Origin: Mastigias papua
Taxonomy: Eukaryota; Cnidaria; Scyphozoa; Rhizostomeae; Mastigiidae
Reading direction: 5' to 3'
DNA length: 64,000 nucleotides
Assembly (NCBI GenBank): GCA_964019165.1
Contig: OZ025283.1
Location: 12,718,063-12,782,062 of the forward strand
The notes under the pieces are model-generated. The model did no database searches and was not told the DNA's origin. It saw only the letters and a program-made list of their open reading frames with translations. Positions within the stretch are counted from its first letter, which is position 1. Each line of letters starts with the position of its first letter. Both the position numbers and the translations under genes were made by a program. Shown in pieces: positions 56,201 to 64,000 of this stretch.

Positions 56201-59200
56201 TCATCAGCATACAGTTGGGTGTTACATACATTGACAACTTTTGCTAGATCATTAATTTGTTCATTAATTTGTATAAGAAACAATAGAGCCCCAGAATTGA
56301 ACCCCGAGGGGCCCCATAATTACCCATCCCTCGGTTAGTAGAACAACTGAAGCTCTCGAAACCGAGTGGCGTTAACCTGCATAACGGGAAATGATCAAAT
56401 ATGTCACACTTATGGGTAAAGGTAAAGGACAGTCCCACAAGATTCCGTACGTTGGGGAGTGCCTGTCAGAGAGTATACTTATCCTGAGCCGTCGGCATAG
56501 TGAGGTAGGGTGGCCAGTTCCTTTCCTCGCCGCCTTTATCTTCCCCAATGTTGCCACTGGGTACCCATTTGCTGCTGGGTGGACAGTAAGCGAATATCCC
56601 ACCTTTGGTCCGAGGGTTCGGCTCGAACCATCCATGTTCGGCTCAGCAGTTAAGCGCTCTAACCACTTGGCCACTCGCCCATACTGATTGCTACAGAGCC
56701 TCATTGGTTGGTCGAAATATATTTGCAACCTTAGTTCATAATTACATTTAGAAACGCAATAGACCAACCACATTCTGTGAACTTCGTGTATTACCACAAT
56801 GTAGACTCACCTACCTAACTCGAAAGAGCGGTACCTTGCAACGAAACCTCTTTTTGTAACACCTCCATCACTTGTAAACATCAATAAGAACCTGTTCTTA
56901 AACGAAGTGAATCTTTGGTGATATTCTCGCTTGCCAGTTAAATCTGCCACAAAGATTTGATTCCCTCTTACCATTGATCTTATTTTTAGTTTATCGGCAC
57001 CCTGTTCCATGTCATGGTACAGCACTTCAAGTTCAATCCTTCTGTTGATTGGTAAACGAATCCTGTAATTGCAGTTTGCATTGTTTGGGTAATTGTTTGG
57101 AAATCCAGGCGATGTGATATTGCCACTGAATGAAGTGTAATTTCTATCGCATGCTAAAATCAAAAAATTAAAACAAAATAATTATGTCACTTACTTAGAT
57201 ACTCAAATAATTCAATCAAGCTCTCAAACAACCCCCTCTCTTTAGCACAGTAGTGCCATGGATGGAGCTCGGGGGGGGGGGGCTCAGCCCCTATTATTAA
57301 ACTGAAGAGAGCTTTTGGGCGACTTCAGGCTCCCTTCCAATGAGTGTATACTAGTTTTCTGAAATCCTAGCTTAGTGCTACGGTTTTATATATATTTCAC
57401 ACATCAATTACATACACTGTTTGAGCAACCATGTATGTAATCAAGTTTTAACAGTTTAGAATGAGATCTTAGGTGTGGTCTTGGGTGTGGTTCATAGAAT
57501 GGCCTTCAACATAGCTCCCATTTTTAGCTTTTTAGGATGCCCCACAACTTTGGCATCGAATATTCAATAAGCCCCCTCTCAAATACCCCCATTCTAGTAG
57601 CAAACTAGATGCAGGTGTTAACGAAAACATTTAACAATTAGAGAAGACTGTCATAGAGGAATCAAACTCCTTAGGGGCCAGTCACTTACCCTCTGGGGTG
57701 GGTACAGGGGTGGCGTAGAATTTACAAAATGCTAGAAAGTTTTATACCGTTTCCATTTTCATCAAAAAGTTGCCACACATTCAGAAATACGTACGATTTC
57801 CACACCCCAGCTCCTATCTAAAGAATTGACTTTTGATTTATGTTTTCAGTAGGTATTTCAGTTTAGCCTTCATCATTGGTACTTTACTGTACTCTTCTGA
57901 AAAAATCACCTACAAAACATCCATTTTGCAAAGCTACGGGCTGGGAAATCTTTCATGCAGACCTTTGTATAGGAACCAATATCGTTCTTTGTGAGATTTC
58001 TTTGCAAACTGCGCCATAGACCAATTTTCAAGAAAAAGCTGATTTCACGCTTGAAACTTCACTTGAAGAAACATTTAAAATAAATGAATTTCATTGATTT
58101 TAGTATAGAGGAAAATGTGGCAACTGTTTTAAACATATACAGAGGTAAGTAAACTTTTGCAAATCATTGAGTAAATTATCACCAGACCTTTGCTTTTGAA
58201 AATTTCATACCCCTTAAAAATGTTCCAGAAAGCTTCATACTCCCGAATTGCTCTTGGACAAGTTTTCATAACCTCCCCAAATCTAACACATCCCTGTACC
58301 CAGAGGTATAAATGATCGACCTTTAATTAGTCAAAAATCCTGTTCATTATTCTAAATATACCACGCACTTCAAATAACCCCCTCTAAAGAAGATCAGTTT
58401 TGAGCAAGCTCCCTCTCCAATATGCCCCCTCTCGAATCTTCACCTCGAATCAATAAGCTTAATCTCCAACATGCGTCTATCAGATCACGTACACCACAGT
58501 AAAGTTTGATTTCACGTAAACAAGGCAAACAAAAAGCCTTCTTCGGCATCTGGTTCATGACATTTCAATTTATAATTTGTTCATCATACTTCCACATAGT
58601 GGCTGCAGTGTGAGCCAAGGAAGGCTAAATCTGAGGCCGTATCACTGTCTCATTATGATGAAATAAAATACGCGAGGAATCATTGCAAAGGTGAGCTCAA
58701 GCACATAGCGAATCCAGAGTTTGGTTGTGGGTGGGGACATTTCGGAAAGAAAATTATGGGGGAAAATTTCTCATCGCCACGCCTCTCTAAGACTTCTATA
58801 AAAGTCATATGTGTCACTAATTTTCTTGTTTACTTCATGTGCCAGGTCTCTGAACACAAATTTTCGCGATACGAAATATTATCGTTTGGGAGGCCATGGT
58901 CCCCGGCCCCCTTTGGGTCCACGCTTGGTCAAGCAATATTGATGAGGGAGGTCTTGCTCCCAAAACTAAAATCAAACGCTAACAAGGCAGTATCTCCTGC
59001 CCCCAGTGACCCTAGAAATCAATCTTGAAATAAAATGTACAATACTATAACAGGCAAGTAAGCTAAAATTAATTGGATATTTTTAGCTGCCAGTTAACCA
59101 TCCATATTTAAATATCTACGATCGAAGCAGAAGCAGCCCGACAACTTTAATGTATAACATGTAGTTACATACGTGGTGGAGGAGGTCTAGTTGGCATAGG

Positions 59201-62046
59201 AGATGTTGGGCAAGGTCCTAGAAAGCAAGACTGCGTCCTACTGTCTGGTCCTGTGCAGTTACTTCCCGCGTTCATAGGCGCAGGACAGCTGCAATTACGC
59301 TGCACAATCTGGCTTCCACGGCCACACGACGCGGAGCAGGGCGTTACTTCGAACCAATTACACCATCGTCCATCTACAGGGGGTGTACCTATGGAGTGGA
59401 AAAGTATGTTAGTCATTATGAAGCATGAAAATTAACGAACTACTACATGAATGATATTGTCACATGACAAAAGTCAAATGCTTGGGTTTCAAGTCAGGAG
59501 CATTTTTAATAATCCCACGCTGACATGTAACGGAATATTTAAATGCTACAAGTACAAAAGCAATAAAGTTTCACATACTCGCAAGGATAGTGAAGTAATT
59601 TGCGCTGAAGCCTCTCTTCTGGACACTTCCATTACTTGTAAACCTCAGTATGAACTTATTCTCAGCTGAGATGTATCTTATTAGCCTATTTATTGTACCA
59701 GTTAAAGATGTTTTAAGCCTAAGTGATCCAGATACTGCTTGTTTGATCTCCAAATGGTCGCGACCCGTCTCCAAATCATAAAAGTGCAAGTCAAGAACAA
59801 TCCTTCTATCAGCTGGTACACGAATCTCATAATAACAGCTTGCCATGCTGGGGTAATTATCTGGAAATCCAGGTGATGCTAGATTCCCAGTCAATGAAGT
59901 GAAGAGTCCTCCACATTCTAGAACAAAAATTTAATGCAAAACTTACGTGCGCTAATGATCTCGACATACCGTAAATCCCTGAATTGGCCCCCTCAAAACA
60001 GTCCCCTCTCGAATACGCCCCCATGCTAGTACTTCAAATTGTCCAAATAATCAGCCCCACCACAGATCATAATGAAGAATTTGATAAAGATTGGTGCTTA
60101 CATTTAAAACTGTTCTTTTGATGTTATGAAGAAAGGGAGCTTTGCCATTGAGCTTTTTAAGTGGTATGTGTCGAATAAATTTATAAGCCCCCACCCATAA
60201 AGTATCGAAAATAGATACGCCCACAGGGGGCTAAGTCGAGAATTCACGGTATCACTACTTTGAAGAAGACTTCCAAACATCGCCAATAGGAGGCCAGTCA
60301 ATAAAATTATCAATGACCGTATTTGCATCAATTATTATTTTATCAAGTCCCATATTAACTAGTACTTTGCATCTTCCAGAAATTATTAATTTCGCATCAT
60401 ATTCATATCTAACTTTTACAGTAATCTGAAAGTCTACATCAAACATCAAGTTAATAATTAAAATTATTAAATATTCTTTACTTAACAATTCCTTATATTT
60501 CACTGTTTGAAAGAATCAACCTCATTAGCTTTCTAGTTATAACAGGATTGTAACAAAAACGAAGCATTTTTTTGTCTTAAAAGATTTTTTTTCTTTAAAT
60601 TTCCTTCGACATTACCATGATCAACCATAAGCTAGGAATATATAATCCTTGTAAGACCTAAAATAAAAACATCTTTTAAGATATGGAAATATCTCTGTTT
60701 TTCGTTGCAATCCTTATCTTTAAGTTCATTCTCAAGCTGCGGTTTTCTACTGCAAAATCATAGCCATTATAGCTAATTCACTTGAATACACTGTTCATAA
60801 GCAGTCTTCACTTTTGCGGAGGAAATGACTTAACTGTTTTAATACATACCAATTTAATGCCAAGTCAAGGCGCTTATTCAGCAATAAATTGGTGTAAGCA
60901 CTTTGTCATAATACAAATTTACTCACGTGGCATTGGTGTTGTTAGACATGGTCCAAGGGAGCACTGTCTTGTTCCATCAGCACTACCAGTGCAGCCACGC
61001 CCCCCATTTGACGGAGGAGGACAGCTGCAGGAGCGGCTTCCATGTTGCTGACCAGTGCCACAAGAGGCAGAACAAGCTCTCCACTTGAACGGGCACCAAC
61101 CACCATTAACTATCAAATGAGAATGATTGCTCGTTAGACCATCAGACAAAAAGCTTTCATGGTGTGATAGACAATTAGGTGCAATACCGCGAAAGCAATC
61201 AGCCATTTTTATTAACCAAGTTAATGGAGGATTTATTATGTTGTAAATAAAGTCTTATTTCATAGACAAGATAAAATATCTTACATATCTTAGACATTTA
61301 AATATATCTTGATATAATGATCGGAATGAAAATAAATCAAAATTCTTATTGCGAACTCTTTAAGCTTATAGGTGGCTTGTAATGAGCCAGTCTAAAATAG
61401 TGCCCAATAAAAATACTTGTAGTAGTCAAAGTGACTCATCGTGCTAAAAGAAACCATATACATTGCAACATTGATACCTGGCGAAGGAGGAGATGTCGAT
61501 ACGGACTTGTTAGTTGAGGCAAACGCTGCAAGAAATCCTTTAGAAGTCACTGAACCATCTGATTTGAATTCTAGAAATAATTCATTGTCTTTAGACGTGA
61601 AGTCTTTTGGGCGATTTGGTCCGCACAGTTTTTTTGCAATGGAACGATCCTTCTCTTGTATCAGCAAATAATCATAGCCACACCGAGAATGCTGCTCTAA
61701 AGCAAAAGTCATGAAGCTAAGTTTGATCCTTGACCCTGGATTAACAGTAATATGATACTTCTCTCTACGGTAGTTCGGGTAGTTGGATGGGTAATTTGGT
61801 GACCAGAAAGTTCCATATCTGCCTTTTAAATTCTGTGTTGATGAAACACTGCTACCTAAAAAATAAAATATGAAATATCACTCTAGACTGTAGTTGTTTC
61901 TTTTAGGTATCAAAAAATGTCTTTGTGAAAATACAAACAAAATTTTAGTGGTAATTCCATGATGATATTGTAAATCAAAAGTCTGATATATACTTACAGA
62001 GGGTAGCAAGCAACAAAACAAGAAACATGCCACTTAAGTTAGCCAT
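53174..62046 (-). CDS. Secreted CUB/TSP1 multidomain protein, copy B
   Basis: Tandem paralogue of copy A with the same eight-exon plan: 62046-61998, 61855-61478, 61109-60927, 59917-59579, 59388-59173, 57153-56815, 54413-54075, 53220-53174, joining in frame to 629 codons plus stop. Signal peptide MANLSGMFLVLLLATL, CUB1 17-142, TSP1 143-203, CUB2 204-316, TSP1 317-388, CUB3 389-501, CUB4 502-614, tail 15 residues. The second TSP1 exon is six codons longer than in A, adding a Pro-rich linker (PTSPMPTRPPPP). By eye the first TSP1 is about 97% identical to A, CUB3 about 82% and CUB4 about 76%. The intron between CUB3 and CUB4 took up a LINE and a SINE; that between the second TSP1 and CUB3 is about 1.5 kb longer than in A. 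No disabling change is seen, so it is probably functional. Confidence 0.87.
55345..56330 (-). mobile_element. 5'-truncated LINE with reverse transcriptase remnant
   Basis: On the minus strand the sequence reads GAPRGSILG in one frame, then after a frameshift LLFLIQINEQI and CNTQLYADDTVVYVS, the RT catalytic motif YADD (56095-56283). A later open stretch (55362-55958) encodes the LINE C-terminal region (YGTRSNRATLRVPRVRTEVA). Stops and frameshifts make it inactive. It lies in the intron between CUB3 and CUB4 of copy B only. Confidence 0.88.
56405..56695 (-). mobile_element. tRNA-derived SINE
   Basis: On the minus strand it begins with a serine/leucine-type tRNA head: GGGCGAGTGGCCAAGTGGTT (A box) and GGTTCGAGCC (B box), at about 56615-56690. 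A body follows with CCCAGTGGCAACATTGGGGA and a tail with TTTACCTTTACCC. It is next to the LINE fragment and absent from copy A. Confidence 0.85.
57575..59130. repeat. Extra 1.5 kb in an intron of copy B
   Basis: The sequences on both sides match copy A (46.56-46.68 kb), but this segment has no counterpart there. It starts and ends near CCCCCTCTCAAATA and CCCCCTCTCGAAT blocks (57578-57600, 58375-58450), resembling the AAGCCCCC-type MITEs, and includes the dispersed repeat at 58840-58935. It is an insertion in B or a deletion in A. Confidence 0.5.
58840..58935 (+). repeat. Dispersed repeat, copy 2
   Basis: Matches 39090-39165 (GTCTCTGAACACA, GGAGGCCATGGTCCC, GGGTCCACGCTTG). Two copies in unrelated introns suggest a mobile family. 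Confidence 0.6.
59967..60251. mobile_element. MITE-like element in CUB/TSP1-B
   Basis: The left end reads TACCGTAAATCCCTGAATTG and the right end, inverted, TACCGTGAATTCTCGACTTA. It sits at the same intron position as 47448-47758 in copy A. Confidence 0.7.
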
Positions 62047-62106
62047 AATGATAAGCAGTGATGCTCGATCTAGAAGTAGATTGAAATAGAAATAAAAAAC
62101 TTCCCA

Positions 62107-62114
62107 TATTTATA
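62107..62114 (-). promoter_or_regulatory. Probable TATA box of CUB/TSP1-B
   Basis: TATAAATA on the minus strand 61-68 bases upstream of the ATG, in the same GATATAAATATGGG context as copy A. Confidence 0.6.
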
Positions 62115-63599
62115 TCTTTCGCATTTTAGTTTCTCAAGACAGCTGTATAAATTGTAATGCAATCATCTCTATGACGGCAAAGCAGTTAGATGTTCCGAAA
62201 GTTTGGTTGACAACGTTGTTACCGAAGTAGGGAAGTTATTTCAATACGATATTGAGTTGACAATACCTTTCGGTTCTAGGTAGGACTTTAAACTTTACGG
62301 GTTTATGTAAATTGCTGTGACAACAAGCTCTCAGCCTAAATTTGTCCTATTGTGCTCGTTCATATTATAGTTCGTGTATTTACATTATGGCCAGAACGAT
62401 AATTTTCAATCACCTTAGTGATGAACGTCCAGGTTCCGAACGATTCAACGTGTGCAGCATTTCCCAATGCCGCAACTGAAAAGTAGAGATGCCGAATTGC
62501 AGATCTCTTGGAAACGAACCGCGGTATCTATGCCATATTTGTAGCAGTGGAAAATTTCAGAATGCAGCGAATACATGTGGGGCAGGAATCTCCACGTGAA
62601 GATGATGCTCAGATTTTCATTTCCAAGGTGCTTAAAACTCCGGGAAAAATTTTCCTTCATATACTTCATGCTATTAGTCACATTGCGTAGTTTGAATGCA
62701 TGCGAAGATCGTAAGAAGAATTGTAATCAAGGTGTACGTCTAAATAGCGCTACAAGGAAGAAATACACAAATGGGATATATTGCATGGATAGAAGGCATA
62801 GGGCATAAGTAACATTTGCGCACTCACAAAGTACTAATAAATATTGACTGAGTCTTAATACTTTTTCAATATACCAAGCCAATCGAAAGAAAAGTCACAA
62901 AAGTATCTTACGTACTTCATACTCCCTTCATACCATTATAGTACTTGCAAGTGCATCATCTCATCCAGTAAATCATGAAGACTCAAGGGTGTTTAAATGC
63001 TTCCAATAATGTATACTCATAATCAGGGCTGTTCCTAGAAATCCTAGAAATTTTCTATGGGTAGTGTAGCATTTAAAAGTTGCAGAAAAAGGGCCGTGGC
63101 TCCAGCGATTCAAGAGTATCTGGTAAAACTTCTAAATATGATACGTGTAGTTTTTTTGACAGATTGTGTGCATCTATAACTCCAACAACTTTATAAGCTG
63201 TCTGCTTCTCCGAAGCACCTAACTTTTCACCTAGAACACAAAAATCTAAAGCAATTTGCCGAACAACAGAATTGCAAACTTTGAATATTTCCCAACAGAA
63301 CTTTTGCCTGGGGGGTATAACACCACCATGCACCCCTCTGTAAGAACAGGTCTACTCTCAACAATGGACAAGACTTCTTCAAGGTCTTTAAGCAAGATAC
63401 TTAGTAAATACTGTACTTGTATTAATATTTTTCTGGAAAGTTCTGCACAACCTTTCAGTCATAGCTGTCTTCGTAAGATTGCTAAATATGTTGTGTCCTT
63501 GTTGCTACGCTACTATAACTTTTACGGTTGTTGTTGTTGTTTACTATATTTTGAGTAGGCTGTTATATCTAGCGTTTTCAGCGAACTTAGGCCTACTGT
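62115..63599. other. Upstream region of CUB/TSP1-B
   Basis: No gene seen. Similarity to the copy A upstream region continues in patches to about 63040 and then ends, which marks the right edge of the duplicated block. The frames at 63073-63558 have no recognisable domain. Confidence 0.55.
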
Positions 63600-63785
63600 G
63601 CATGCCGCGTCCAGGAATGAGACCCCTAGTTTAACGTCCCTTCCGAAGGACGGCGGAGTGAGTTGCTTTGGTCGTTTATCTGGAAAGTCACCCATTCAGT
63701 TGCTGAACTAATACAGCTAAGCTTAGCTTCAGCTAGCTAACGGAAGCCAATTGAACCGCTTGACCACTCACCCCGCAATGTGCAG
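63600..63785 (-). mobile_element. tRNA-derived SINE, second family
   Basis: On the minus strand it has a tRNA-like start, GGGGTGAGTGGTCAAGCGGTT-like with an A box TGGTCAAGCGG, and ends in GTCCTTCGGAAGGGACGTTA, a hairpin-forming tail of a kind found in several animal SINEs. The B box is not clear. Confidence 0.65.
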
Positions 63786-64000
63786 AACGAGAGCGACTCT
63801 TCTTTGAGAATAACATGGAAAGATAACTACTCTGAAGGAAAAAAGCTCTGAAAAGGCACAAAGTTAACAATAGCGTCGATAGAACAGCTACAGAAATAGT
63901 CTGTATATGGGTGGGGTTATTGATAACTGAATTTAAAATTGCCGTCTTAGGAGGTTCTAGAGCTCTACAAGCAGGAAATAACACATAAAGTCATAAGCTT

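Overview
The window is AT-rich nuclear DNA from an invertebrate animal. The evidence is three families of intron-rich metazoan genes with GT-AG introns (about 0.2 to 2 kb), secreted CUB and thrombospondin type 1 (TSP1) modules joined by phase-1 introns, tRNA-derived SINEs, non-LTR retrotransposon pieces, MITE-like elements and many microsatellites. The style fits a sponge- or cnidarian-grade animal, but nothing seen fixes the phylum. There are no bacterial or viral genes.

Layout. Positions 1-16400 hold no protein gene I can support. They carry a phased array of CCAAT boxes (2384-2828), a long hairpin (2957-3025), a 21-bp minisatellite (4424-4511), a MITE with 24-bp inverted ends (6123-6574), a 123-bp tandem satellite (6650-8640), a 179-bp TA tract (12428-12606) and a long polypurine tract (15905-16320).

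All genes from 16453 onward lie on the minus strand, head to tail. ZW10 (16453-31149, 22 coding exons, 791 codons) was assembled exon by exon from its similarity to animal ZW10, and every splice phase agrees. V-ATPase subunit C (32435-41514, 13 coding exons, 378 codons) is also complete. Two paralogous secreted genes follow, each with signal peptide, CUB, TSP1, CUB, TSP1, CUB, CUB: copy A (42878-49844, 632 aa) and copy B (53174-62046, 629 aa). Each ends in a short exon made from a decayed fifth TSP1 module.

The right half is a tandem segmental duplication. The original block ran from the V-ATPase C 3' flank through CUB/TSP1 copy A (about 32.56-51.09 kb). The second block (about 51.27-63.04 kb) keeps the 3' flank, a broken exon 2 and an intact exon 1 of V-ATPase C (52.14-52.64 kb), and CUB/TSP1 copy B, but has lost V-ATPase exons 3-13. 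A LINE 3' end, a larger LINE fragment and a SINE entered only the second block, while one MITE sits at the same intron position in both and so predates the duplication.

Functions. ZW10 acts at kinetochores and in ER-Golgi tethering. V-ATPase C controls assembly of the proton pump. The CUB/TSP1 proteins should be secreted matrix or recognition proteins. The first two are housekeeping genes; the CUB/TSP1 pair is the fast-changing, lineage-specific part. All identities come from reading the sequence; no database search was run.
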